From Platerodrilus igneus (Eukaryota > Arthropoda > Insecta > Coleoptera > Lycidae): a stretch of 64,000 nt of DNA. The stretch spans positions 1,178,001-1,242,000 of the forward strand of contig JARFIW010001750.1 of assembly GCA_036346225.1 (NCBI GenBank), read 5' to 3'. Positions 46,132-58,059 of this stretch are shown here, one piece after another. A program made the position numbers and the translations under genes. The first letter of the stretch is position 1. Every line of letters starts with the position of its first letter. A model generated the notes under the pieces. The model was not told the origin of the DNA. It searched no databases and saw only the letters and a program-made list of their open reading frames with translations.

Positions 46132-47884
46132 ATGGGTAAATATAAGAAGGTGTATAACCAAAATCCAGGTGGTACCGGAAAATGATCGTCCAAGTCTAAA
46201 GCAGCCCGCTTAAGATGGCTGAAAATGCAACAATTACTGCTGTAAGTTATAATACATTCAGTAGTGTAGCTAGAATATCTATATGTGGCTGTTTATTTTG
46301 GAATATAAAATCCAAAAACAATGAAAGTATACCTATTTAAATGTCGCATATCCACCCACAAAAATTATACATTCTTCAAATGCCTTGAGAATAGAAAACC
46401 ACAAATTATCCGACTCTCCACTTATGACTATTTGGAATAAATAAAATAAATAAATAAAAATAAATCAAAATATAAGTGTTTTCGCATTCTTCATAGAACT
46501 AAGTTAGTGTGATTACCCTGAAATTATGACGTAGAAAAAAATTACTTAGTATTTTCTCAATGAATAGTTTTAAATGTACGTCAGAATAGCACATCTGTAC
46601 TGTATTAGAAATACTCGTCAAATTTGTAGGGTATATACATAACAATAACATTTACATTTTTACCTCGTTGAATTTTGATTACTGTGTTTTACAAAATATT
46701 ATTAATTTTTTTGTAAAATTCTATAGGATTTCATAAGCTTTAGATTTTTTTGACAACAATGCGAAGAATTTTTGTGCTATTTTGAACGAAGTAAGCTCTC
46801 GGATGTGTCATATGATTTTTATATAATTATTAAGTACTGACACTAAAAATGAGTAATTTTGCCTCACCTGCAAACAATGGTTCAAGCCATCTAACTACAC
46901 TGGCTATGCCCCTGTTACATTATAATTTCACAAATACACATATTAATTAGATGTCATAATAAAACCCAAACTTTTTCAGTTTGAAATCCACATCAGATAA
47001 TTTAGACAAGCCTGGCCCATCAGGTTTGCAAAGATTACCTGAGGTAGTTAGTAATTAAAGTACTTTATCTGAAGAAACTTCCGAGCCAGAAACAATGAAG
47101 TCGCAGACTGAGACAAAGTATGCTAATTTGTATTAATAATCTAAATTATTATATCATTGTATTTCATATTTAGAGAACTGTGAAAAATCAACCGAGGAAA
47201 GGTCACATACACTTTCAGATAATTGGTCATTTATATCAGAAGCAGACTATAATAGGTAATACAAATTGTTATTTGTATTTCATATCCATGTCGGAAACTA
47301 TGTATAGGTAGGAAATTTATCTACAGGGTGATACATTTAGTATGTCAAAATTGTTTTTCAGAATAGAGGTTCGTGAAATATATTTCAAGATAAATCACTC
47401 TTATAAAGAACCAACTGTTAGTGGAAACCACATTGTAAATTTGCAATATGTAGTAAGTTGGTCTATAGATCTGCAATACCGACATTCCCAAATTTGTACT
47501 GGTGGAAAACTATATCTGAAAGAGGAATGTAACAGAGGATTAGGTCTAGTAAGCTGCCCTATGTTTGCATGTACAATGTGTGATAAGATATACAAGCATT
47601 ACACTGAAGATATTTCGCAAAAATCAAAAATTAATTATGGATTTGTTTGGGGTACTCTGGCAACTGCCAGTACACATGGCCATTTTCAGGAACTATTTTC
47701 AGTTATGGATATACCTCCCATGACACTCTACCAATTTAAAAAAATTGAAGCTGAATTAGGCGCTGTAAGAAAATCTAATTGTGTAATATCTTACTTGACA
47801 GTTTGTTTAGGTATGGAAGGACAAGCTTATGAAAGATTTGGAAGTAAATGTAAAAGTAGAGTTAGAGTTGAGACAAAACCTTGA
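46132..47884 (+). pseudogene. Spliced Mutator-domain transposase-like gene, interrupted
   Basis: Four exon-like blocks: 46132-46241 (MGKYKKVYNQNPGG..., donor ct|gtaagt), 46980-47117, about 47174-47255 and 47362-47884, with acceptors tttttcag and tttttcag at blocks 2 and 4. Block 4 is 174 codons and shows the Mutator-like N-terminal domain common in insect transposase-derived genes: NIVNLQYVVSWSIDLQY-like text, SQICTGGKLYLKEE, CTMCDKIYKHYTED, INYGFVWGTLATASTHGHFQ and MDIPPMTLYQF. Blocks 3 and 4 join in phase. In-frame stops lie in block 1 (TGA 46183-46185) and block 2 (TAA near 47059), so it is probably a pseudogene. Some family members carry introns and may be domesticated. Confidence 0.65.
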
Positions 47885-48690
47885 TGTCGATGCAAATAGA
47901 AATCCTGTCAAATCCTGTTAGCGATAGATAGATGGATGTTAAACGGACATATGACTTTAATTATTCATTGCGGTTGGCGACTTTTGTTGATGAGAAAGTC
48001 GCTGGGTTACTTATTAGTGCTAAATACAGAGAAACTTCATTCACAAAGTAGGTTTGGTACAATTTTCTATCTGAACATAATTTTTTCATGATATATTTCT
48101 AGATTGGGAAAATTGGTACTTGTGGAGTAGCGATCAGGTGGGGTGTCTATTGTACTTCGAAATTGAATCACGCCTATGAAAAAGAAGGTATATTGGCCCC
48201 TTTACAAGGAGCAAACCAAATATGATCAAACGTTGAAAGACGATAAGGAATATAATGAATCCACTTGGATACTACATCCTGTGAAACGATGCGTACGAGA
48301 CAGATGCTGAATATTAATACAACTTGTAGAACATCATCAACAACGATACCATACAGTTAGTGCAAATGTAAATGCCACACTGTCTTTATTTACTGAAAAT
48401 TTTTTTTATTTACATTCGTACAGCATTGTAACCTCTAGTAATTTAAATACCTGTAGCATAGTTGGTAATAAGTAACAGGTATATAGTAGTTATAGTTTAC
48501 TAAGCATGCAGCACATTATACTTAAGTTGCTGATTGTTAGAATACGATAATTTGTTACGTTGGAGATAGCCTCTTTTGCATTTTTTTCTTTTTTGCTCCA
48601 TTTTTATTTAGCTACAAGTGCTTTAATTTTTTGTATTTGTTTTGTTTAAATTAAATTAAAGTAAATTAAATAGTTCTATTAGGCTAGTAT
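47885..48690 (+). other. Possible decayed continuation of the Mutator-like gene
   Basis: Around 47940-48050 the text CKRTYDFNYSLRL-like (VKRTYDFNYSLRLATF) may correspond to the catalytic region after the N-terminal domain, but similarity fades quickly. The rest is AT-rich. Confidence 0.3.
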
Positions 48691-49500
48691 AGTTGTTTAT
48701 ACATGAAAATTGCTCATTTAAATGTGCATTTTGATTTGGTTGGTGTCTCTGAAACATGGCTTACTTCATACGTCCCCAATACCTCTGTCAATATAAATGG
48801 GTATACTTTTTTTCATAATGATAGAGTGGGTCTAGGGGGTGGGGTTGGTGTGTACGTAAGGAAGGAACTTAAATGTCAGGTTATTTTGTTTGGTTTGAAA
48901 TTGACTCGTATACTTGAACACATTTTGGATAATGTTTAAATTAAATCGCAAAACTTTTACTGTAGGCACAGTATACAGATCCCCAAACTCTAATCTGCTT
49001 AGTTGTGTTGATGAACTAGATAATATATTATCTTATTTAGCACCAATGATGGATAATATAATATGTTTAGGTGATGTCAATGTGAATCTTTTCAATTTAA
49101 GTAATATTATCACACGATGCATTGATTCTTATGGATTCATCCAAGTAATAAACGAACCTACGTGCATAGCAAATAACAGCAGTACTCTTTATTGATTCCA
49201 TATATTTATCAAGTGATGAATTATTTGTTCGTGCAGGTGTACTATTGATGCCGATATTGTTTCGGATCACAGATTAGTTTTTTGCGAAATAAATGTTTAT
49301 TTTGATACCACAAAACCAATAAACGTAACTATTAGAAGTTTTTCTCGATTTAATCATAAAAGATTCTTTGCGGATTTGATTAGGCTATCTTGGACTGATG
49401 TTCTATGGGAATCGAGTATTGATAAGAAAATAAAAATATTCAACTCCTAAATTATAAAATTACTTACAGAGAATGTGAAACAGGCTATGTTTAAAAATAC
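48691..49500 (+). pseudogene. LINE endonuclease fragment (CR1/Jockey-like)
   Basis: The EEP endonuclease of a LINE unrelated to family A: HFDLVGVSETWLTSYVPN (glutamate motif), GYTFFHNDRVGLGGGVGVYV, KTFTVGTVYRSPNSNLLS, MMDNIICLGDVNVNLFNLSN (G-D-x-N motif), then ADIVSDHRLVFCEINVYFD (the S-D-H end) after a frameshift near 49190, and INVTIRSFSRFNHKRFFADL. Another frameshift lies near 48920. The reverse transcriptase is absent, so this is a 3'-truncated or deleted copy. Confidence 0.85.
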
Positions 49501-51777
49501 CTATATACACATTGGAAATACCTTTTTCGATGTTAGCATTTGATGAAAAATATTAAACCGAAGACCCCAAATATTCTATTAGTTTAAAATATTTATTGAA
49601 ATAAACGTTTAGTCGTTTTTGACAGAGTCAATTTAATGTAACAAAATAGCTATTTTTTGACAGAATAAACCAAAAAGGAATTCTTTTATGGTTTATTTCT
49701 AATGCCTAAAGTTAGGTCTAGTTTCGTAAATTGTTTAATCCTAACTAAACTTTTACACTTTTATTTTTAATTTAGCCTAAAATATATTTCATAATTGAAG
49801 TTTATTGTTTATTATAATCATTTTTTGCCGGAAGCACAATTTGAGAAAATGTTATCACATCTATTTGACGTTACATGTGAACTTTGTATGACCAAAAAAT
49901 GACGGAAGTCTGCTACATGGGGGTAAAGAATGGGAACACTAATAAGTTGCCTATATATTTAAAGCTGATTTTGACACTTTTCAAATTGAAAATATAATTA
50001 CCATTGCAGACCCCTGGTGAAGATACATAATACAATGAACGTCCCCAAAGTGAAGTGTAAAATGATGTAGGAAAAATTATCGTTTTTTGAGAACGTCCTC
50101 CCCCAGATCGTTCAAATTTGTAAATCATTTTGCTGAGTACCAAACTCGCAACCTAATTTGTAACAAAATGTATCCTATTTCCCTGCGATGGTTCCACTAA
50201 GATATTTTAATAAACATTACTCTTGCTAACATGATGCTATTTTTTGCTTATATTGAATATTGTAGAATATCTAGTTACGTTTTGGAATACGGCACACTAC
50301 CCTTTTTTTAAAAACTATTATTACATAGTATAAGCTTCACAAAGTAACACTGCTGTAATAATTTACTTATCGCTTGTAAACATAAACATGAAAGTTTACA
50401 AACAACCATGGATGTTGAGGTTATGTCATTTTTGGCTTCATAAATATTCGCAATTAATCCAATCATTATTATATTACACTTATCAAATGGTAATTTACCA
50501 TATAGTATTAGTTTACTTCATTTGAATGCGACAAAAACAAAGTCCAAAATAATTCAATTTAAAATATTCTAGTTTTAAACCTTATTCTACACATCATTAA
50601 CAGTGCCATCATCGGCAAAAGTCGTGAACAACTTCTATTAAAATGGCGTACAATTAATGTAATTATTCAATAAAATCCACTACGGCAATCATGATCAATA
50701 TTTTTGAATTTTTTTTTACAGAACGATTATATATGTATTCTGCTATCCAACGAATGCTTTTTTTATATACAAATTGATTCTGTTAGATGTAGTAACTAAA
50801 ATAAAGTAAGTGAATTTTAACATTACTTTTAACAGCTATTTCTTACTTATTACTCCACTTTAGAAAAAAAGCACACCTTCGTTAGAAACTACAAAGTTTT
50901 GTGAGTCTAATGGTGAAGTTACATTTTGCATATTTTTAATTCAACAAAAGTTATTTACCAAACAGAATAACCTGTTTTTGATGGATTTTAGGCAGCCAAC
51001 CATACACCCGATCGCTCCCTTAAGGTCTATGCAAACTTATAAAAATATAATTTAGTAAACATTATGCTTTGTTATTTATCTTTATCAAAACGAAACTTAC
51101 TTTAAAAATACCACTCGTACTTTTAATTGCAAACCAATAAGAACCGGCTCGTAGTAATTTTGATTCCGGTAGTTGTTTAATTCGAATACCACTTATGTTA
51201 TTAAAGATATAAGCACACTTTAATATGCACGTTTTTTAACCGAGGTATGCTTTTTTACATTTTTAAAGTACATTGCACAGATTCCTTTAATTACTAACTT
51301 AGTGCTAATTAGTTCGATTACAAATATGTGAAAACAATTACTTAACTATATCGACATTAGTAATTTAAAAATTAAAATATTTGAAAAAGCGAAGGACCGT
51401 TAATTCAATTCAACAAAAAGCAAAGTAAAAACGCCATTAGATTTTATGATATTAACAAAAACAAGGTTCAGCTACGGTCAGGTTACTTTAGAATAAATAC
51501 TATAGAAAATATTTTATTTTATTATTTAATGATTTCGTTTAGAAACCAATTGAAGAACTTTGAAAAATCATTCATAAGCGACTTAAAAGTCGAATTGAAT
51601 AACGAATAATGTACTTAACTTTACTAAAAAGTACTACATCGGACGTGATGATGGCTATGTGGTTCGGTTTAAGACAAAAACCAATGACTAATTCCTCTGT
51701 TGCAGTCCGTCAAATGGGTGATACCGATACCTCTTCTCCTAGAAAACCAATAAGTATTGGAATTATAAACATGATGA

Positions 51778-51778
<1 letters not shown>
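49501..51778. other. AT-rich region, nothing recognised
   Basis: Frequent homopolymer runs. No coding region, RNA or repeat could be supported. Confidence 0.45.

Positions 51779-51820
<42 letters not shown>
51779..51820. repeat. (TA)n array 1
   Basis: About 21 TA units, directly followed by a perfect inverted repeat. Confidence 0.95.
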
Positions 51821-51823
<3 letters not shown>

Positions 51824-51879
51824 AAGAATGAAATTTAATGGCAAGTGACTCAATATTGCCATTAAATTTCATTCTTTGA
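51821..51879. repeat. Perfect 24 bp inverted repeat with 11 nt loop
   Basis: Arms 51821-51844 (tcaaagaatgaaatttaatg...) and 51856-51879 are exact reverse complements; the loop is gtgactcaata. It would form a stable cruciform or RNA hairpin. Confidence 0.95.
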
Positions 51880-51911
51880 TATTATTTTAAGACTCATTAA
51901 ATTTACTTATT

Positions 51912-51916
<5 letters not shown>

Positions 51917-51950
<34 letters not shown>
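51917..51950. repeat. (TA)n array 2
   Basis: About 17 TA units abutting the left arm of the inverted-repeat element. Confidence 0.95.
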
Positions 51951-51953
<3 letters not shown>

Positions 51954-52430
51954 AAACTTTTATGAAAATAATAAGAGCTATTGACAAATACAAATCAGGC
52001 TAGTAGTAAACCTGGGTGTTTCCACGAGAAGGTTTGTAACGTTTGCAAATAAAATTTGCTGTAACATTCCGCAAATCTCAAAGGCCAGACGTACTTTTAT
52101 AGCCATCTATAGAATTTATTATGTAGTTTCGATTCAATTCTGTACTTCCACACTTAGTAGTGTTGGTGTTTTATCACCTGATGGCGGTTTTATTTACTTT
52201 TGCCATAGTACAGAGATTGTTTCGAAATTATATCATTATAATAGCTTCGATTACTTCATAGGGTTCTTGGAAACTATTTCACTCTGATGAGGCTTAACAA
52301 GCCGAAACCGTCGGTCAGTGGATGTTTCCACCCCTGTGAAGTATGAAGCTAATGTTTTGTTAATGGCTATATAACTACTAGCCCGATTTGTATTTGTCAA
52401 TAGCTCTTATTATTTTCATAAGAGTTTGTT
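51951..52430 (+). mobile_element. Inverted-repeat element carrying a hammerhead ribozyme
   Basis: The 480 bp segment has terminal inverted arms of about 56 bp (51951-52007 and 52374-52430) with only two or three mismatches; shared words include ataataagagctattgacaa. (TA)n arrays adjoin the left arm and lie just beyond the right one. The interior has no coding capacity but contains a complete hammerhead motif at 52268-52330. It could be a Penelope-like or retrozyme-like non-autonomous retroelement or a MITE that captured a ribozyme. It does not match the fold-back family at 38428. Confidence 0.8.
52268..52330 (+). ncRNA. Hammerhead ribozyme, type I, with short helix III
   Basis: The invariant core is present: CTGATGA (52284-52290), stem II ggctt/aagcc with loop aac (52291-52303), and GAAA (52304-52307). 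A 3 bp helix III with one-base loop (ccg-t-cgg, 52308-52314) is followed by the cleavage triplet GTC, with cutting expected after C52316. Helix I pairs cact (52280-52283) with agtg (52317-52320) and, beyond an internal loop, tggaaac (52268-52274) with gtttcca (52324-52330). Minimal type I hammerheads with a very short helix III are known from Penelope-like elements and retrozymes. They process tandem or circular transcripts, often as dimers. Confidence 0.88.
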
Positions 52431-52448
52431 TACAAATACATCTTACTT

Positions 52449-52449
<1 letters not shown>

Positions 52450-52484
<35 letters not shown>

Positions 52485-52499
52485 ATATGTATATATATA
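52450..52499. repeat. (TA)n array 3, imperfect
   Basis: TA repeats with a tat interruption and a tgta near the end, just right of the hammerhead element. Confidence 0.92.
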
Positions 52500-54995
52500 A
52501 TGCTGTGTTAATAGGGCCATTTAGGGGTAGTTAGGACCAAGAGTATAGCGCACTCCACATAAAATACATAAAGGTTCAGAAAACAACACAGTTTTCTGAG
52601 GAAAACAAGAAATACGATGATTAGACTGGAAAGTAAATGACAACGCCCTGTATCTAAATAATAATCGTAATTAATTTAGTTAATGAAAAATACTTTGAAG
52701 ATTTATTTGAATAAAAAAATCCGCAAGTTGTTAAATAACATAAATGCAAGTTGAAACGCGACACGCGTGGATAACGCATCAAGGATCCTAATTAATACAA
52801 GCAGGTTTAATAATGCGTAGGATAGAAAACGCATATAATTTAATGCATACATTGTATTTGTCTACGTGACTAGAGAATAAAAATCGACACCTGATTTATG
52901 GGAAACAAACAAAGCATGTTTATTAAAAATCAAAGTTCACAAAATTTATTTAAACAAACAACGATTTACTTATCTAAAAGTATGAAAATCCAAGCAAATC
53001 AATGCTATTAACTTGAAATCGTACGTGACAAGAGGAACGCGTTGATGTTAGTATACAACCATAACACCATGGAATATCCGAAAACCTAGTTTATACAACA
53101 CAGCGAACTTTGCGCTTGTCTATAGATAGTCGGTGCATTTAAATATGACCGGATTTGTAAACAAATGAGATGACCATGAAGTAAAGTACAGTTCACGTCT
53201 CTGAAGACCAAAATATACACGTAAAGCAAGCTATTGTAAAGTGTGAAATAATTCCGCCGAATATGGACAATTAATGGTTTGTCGTTTATTCTTAATAAAA
53301 AAGTAACCTCTAAAAAACCTCTAAAGAACCCCTAAAAAATCCCTAAAGAATCCCTAATGAAGCTCCAAACAATTACGGAAGACAAATATAAATATGGGGA
53401 CAAGTTTAACTCAATGCTGAAGCAATTATTAATGGAACAAAAAAGTTGATTTATGGAGAAGGAGTTTAATGCGGCACGCTAGTATATTTAAGGCGCTAGA
53501 TGAGGGATGCACACAACGGTTGGATCAGAGACGGATTTAAGTGAATGCAAAACAACACGTTAGCCAATCTGAATATTTATTATTATTTGATTGTTTTATT
53601 TGTGGATATTTCATTGCACTTTGCTAAACTGGAATAACTTAAGATTTAACATTTAATTAAATATTACAAAAATTTAAATACTTTAAAAATTGCTTTCATG
53701 ATAATTTATGTGAGGGGTCGGCAGGATTTAATTTTGGTTATACGTTGTAAATTACGTAAATAAATGAGGTTAAATGAACGTTCATAAGCTTCAGTTAATA
53801 ATTAATAATACTAGTGGTTTTGCTGACTTTTTGATCATCTTTGGTTATAATAATTATGAAATTTATTGATTCAATTATTAGAAGAAAATTACAGTTAAAG
53901 AATTTTAACCGTTTCATACGTTGTAAATATTTTGAAAACATTATAATAATTTGTGCTTTATGGTGTTTTGGTTTATACATTAAAACAGAAAAGAGAGCTA
54001 GATGGTAGGTTTAAAATCTTTGTTTGTCGTATTGTCACAAGCTCCGTGCGTAATTCAAAAACTGAGCTAGCCGACGTAATCAAAATTATCTATAACAAAT
54101 CAAAAATTGACAAATTAAAAATGTATACCTTTTAATTCATACAAAGGCCGTATATGAGTATTGCTACAGTATCACGACAATATATTGATGTGATTAGGAG
54201 GTCATCCAGAGGTCGTATAGTATCATTCCGTGAACATACAATCCGTACCTGATCGAAGTAATAAGAATTTTAAAAGAAGCTAATATTTTGTAAATATTCA
54301 TTTTTATAGTAGCGTATTTGTAGAAGCGCTCATTATATTAAATTAGAAAGACATAAACCCGAGATTTAAAGAATTTTCAATCTTAATCAGGAAGGAATGA
54401 TGTTTTTACATAAGAATAATGGTATTCACAATATTCCACTTGCATGAGGACGTTTGTTTTTGAGAGTTTTATACAAAAAGTGCTTTACGCATAAAAGACG
54501 TTTTTGAAATAGTGCTTCATTCATAAATTTTACTATCAAAGTAATCGATTACGAGTAAATGCGAGATCATTATAAAAGATTCAATTTGATTATGTTTACA
54601 TACAAAGGAAGAGAAGCATTTTTAACCGCGTAAACAAAACGCGTTCTAAAAGAATTTCAGTTTGCAGGAAAACTGCGAACACAATATTTAATTTTTACTT
54701 CAATTTATAATAAGCATATAAAAAGTATTGAAAAACGTGTATAATAATGCTAAACATATCGTCGTATTTTGACAAAAAGCGAGTATATATTATACAATTT
54801 TAAAGTAACAATATAAGATAAAACAATTAACAAATGGCGTCAATCAAGCGATAAAGATCTTAAATATCAGGCGAATGACAGCAATTAATCTTGAGGATAA
54901 GAAAACACGTGTAAATGTATTAATTAAGAATAGCTTGTGGCTAAATTCTGTAAAAGTTGCATCATTTAAACGATTCCAGGTTCTACATAAGCCGA
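52500..54995. other. AT-rich region with a short degenerate tandem repeat
   Basis: At 53305-53358 a word like ccctaaaaaat occurs about five times. No gene was recognised; frames at 53795-54135 are uninformative. Confidence 0.45.
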
Positions 54996-55355
54996 TCATC
55001 ATCATCATTAGGTCTTCAATCCTAGAACTGGTTAGACGCGTACCCTCATTGTTTCCTATTCTGAGCTAACCTATTCATTTCGCTGAAATTTACACACTCT
55101 GCATCTTTCACTATCTATTTGCGTGCATTAGTCTGATCTAGGCCTACCTCTACTTCTATTTTTTTATCTCTGCTTGTAATACAGCCCACACTATTCCCCA
55201 AAAATGCTTTAGAACATATCCTGGCCTTCTATTTCTCCTTTTTTTTTTATTTTCCACATATGCTTTCAACAATTTTCTCCTTGTTTCTATGTTTGTTGTC
55301 TTCGAACATAACCGCTGCTCTTTCTTGTTAGATGCAGTTCGGTTCCGTTTCTATT
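54996..55355 (-). repeat. LINE tail segment B, copy 3, internally deleted
   Basis: The minus strand reads ggaaccgaactgcatctaac, aagaaagagcag, acaacaaacatagaaacaag and gcatatgtgg. It then jumps to the later part of B (ggagaaatagaaggccagga through ggttagctcagaatagg) and ends cctaatgatgatgatgatc. The A/B junction word is retained, so the copy derives from the composite element. Confidence 0.8.
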
Positions 55356-58059
55356 GGTAATCAAAAAATTGAGACTTGTGTAGAATAAGAAATCATCCTA
55401 GTTTTAAAGAAATATTCTGGATTCCATTTTTAGTAGATAAGATTTGTGTAAAGAAGAAGTTATTTTTTATCGATATTATATAAGATAATATTTGTTAGAG
55501 AAACTGTTGTAGATGTATTCATTTGTATTTGAAAAATTATTTGTAAGAGGATATTTGTATTATTACAAATCTGATGTATGATTAAAGTGGTTTTATTAAA
55601 CAAAGAGCTAGCAAAAATAATTAGACGACGGGCAATTTGAAACATTAATTATAGCAATTTTACTAGGCGAACGACCCCGGGCAATTCACAGCAACTTTTA
55701 TTGATGCCCAACCTGGAGATCATATAGAGTCATATCTTTCACAGAAACTTTTGTTGCCGCCCATTATCGGGAAGTTCAGAGCATATATAATGAAAAAAAG
55801 ACGCCATCTTGGTTAATAGGGGCAAAATTCTAATTTGCAATAATTAATTATAAAAAAGTAAACTTTCGTTAATAACGCTCGATGTATAAAATACGTTTCT
55901 ACATTAGTTAAATAGATGGATATTTTACTTCTATCATTCATTTAATATCAAGGTATAATTTTTAATAGGAAATGCTCATTTATTTTATTGAATTTACATC
56001 AATCTCAATATAAAGTATTACAAAGGAAAAGTCCCGTAATTGTTCAATAAAGGTCAACATTTGTATGATAAGCCGCCGCATCGAAACAAAATTTGCTATT
56101 TATAAAGGAAACATGTGGAGAAATTAATAACTAAAATGATTGGAATATACGTATAGAAATTAAAGTCGATTTTGCATTGATGAGAAAGCTCCACGTAGGG
56201 TATATTATAACCGGATGAACGTTCACCTTTCCTATAGTTTTCTACATTTCTGGCTTTGACTGGTTTTTCAGGATTTCGAACCGGATCTATTTTTTCTCTT
56301 TCTTTGTCTTTTCAGTCCTGTTTTGTTGTCTAATAGGAGTTTCCTTTCAGTTCGTATAGTTATTGTGTGACTTGGTTCCGTTGATTTGATTCCTACCATT
56401 ACTTTTTAATTTTGCTAGAAAGAAAATATACGTTTTATTTCATATTTTGAATACTTGCTGCACTTTACAGTCTGTACCCTGTTTATTGAATGTTTGCTTT
56501 CACGTTTGGAAAACTACTCATTTTATGATAATATTGAATATTCATTATAGTTAAATGTTCTATATTAATTGTAATTAGATAAAGTGACTGTAATATCTTT
56601 GAGTTAGAGAACTCAAACGAGAAGTTACAAAACTTTATGTTGAAAGCTTACTTTCCTTTTATGTGACTGCTGGGTATTTGAAGGATGATGTTTCTTTAAT
56701 AGAAATAAAGTTTTTTCAGCTCAATTTTAATCCACATTATTAAGTTTTTTGAACAATTACTTACCTGGCCTTGAAACAGAAAGCTGACATTGTCATAACA
56801 ACATCAAGTTACTACCCAGATAAGTACATATTAAGAAATTAATTAGCAAACTTTGTTAATTATTTAATGCTGTTATTATTAGGATAAGGATTTAGTGCAT
56901 GCAAGTTTGTGTGATATTGTTTTTATATTGATGGATAACTGTGTTAATTGGTTTTCAAGTTGTATATAGACTTGGCAATTTTTTATCATCTGTGACATTT
57001 AATTAGTTATTCGTGTTGGCTTGTTGAATGCGCTTAAATATTTCTATTGTTCCTTATGTTTAGTAGATTCTATTGAGGCGAGCTTGTCATGGTCAACGTA
57101 ACAAGTAAATAGGTAAGATTCTTGCAATATGTATATCTATATTTATATACAAATTTTTGTTGGTATATGTAATGAGGTATAAGTATGTATAAACATGCTG
57201 GAATAAACCCCATAATCATTCTCTTTATTTTTCTGTTATTAGTTAAGTGGTGTGTTTCATTGAATTGGACAGACTAGTGCTCTGAGTATATGTTGTGCAT
57301 ATACTAACCTTTTTCTTTCCGGGCGAATTGGTTTGTGTGTTTTTTGTGTCGTTTGTTAGATCTCCTTGACTGTGTTAGTGTGGCATTCATTTTCTTTCTT
57401 TCCCTTCACTGTTATCGTAATACGGGCGAACATTCCGTTACTGATTTCGTTTTTTTCTAGTTGGTCCGCTCATCTTACGTATAACAAATAAAATACATAC
57501 ATTTGCATATTAGTTGTTTTTTCTACATTTATAGTGGTGTTCTGGTTTAAACCCCAACACAAATATTTGAATTTGACGCCAAAAATAAACGGCAAGTAAA
57601 GACAACACTTCAAGCATTGTTCAAATTTACCGTTAATAATTTGAATATAATTTTTTTTTTAAATCGAGATTCTTTATTCGCTCTTATTTAGATTGAAATT
57701 TAGCTATTGTAAAAAGTACTTTGCTTTTGCGAATGATTCTAATCTGTTAAAATAAAAGTATAAGGTTATGTTTTTAATTTAAATGTTATAACACTTCTAA
57801 TTATGTTTTGTCATAAATGAAAATTTAATTTAACCTCAACTTAATCAAAGTGACTACACTAACCAACCTAACAACAAATTAGTAACTAAGTTGGGGGTGC
57901 CGATTATGCACTTTAAAAGATTCAAAGATAAATAGTAATGTTTGCAAATTTAAAGAACTTAAATTATAATCTCGCCCTGATGTGGGCGTATGACTATCTG
58001 CAAACAACGCCCTTTCATCCAATTCAAAAACGAATGCTAAAGGTGACATTATTAAAAAG
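55356..58059. other. AT-rich region, nothing recognised
   Basis: No coding, RNA or shared repeat feature could be supported. Confidence 0.45.

Noticed and set aside
51609..51848. 79-codon frame running into YIYIYI repeats
   Set aside because: The end is translated TA repeat, and the start has no recognisable domain.
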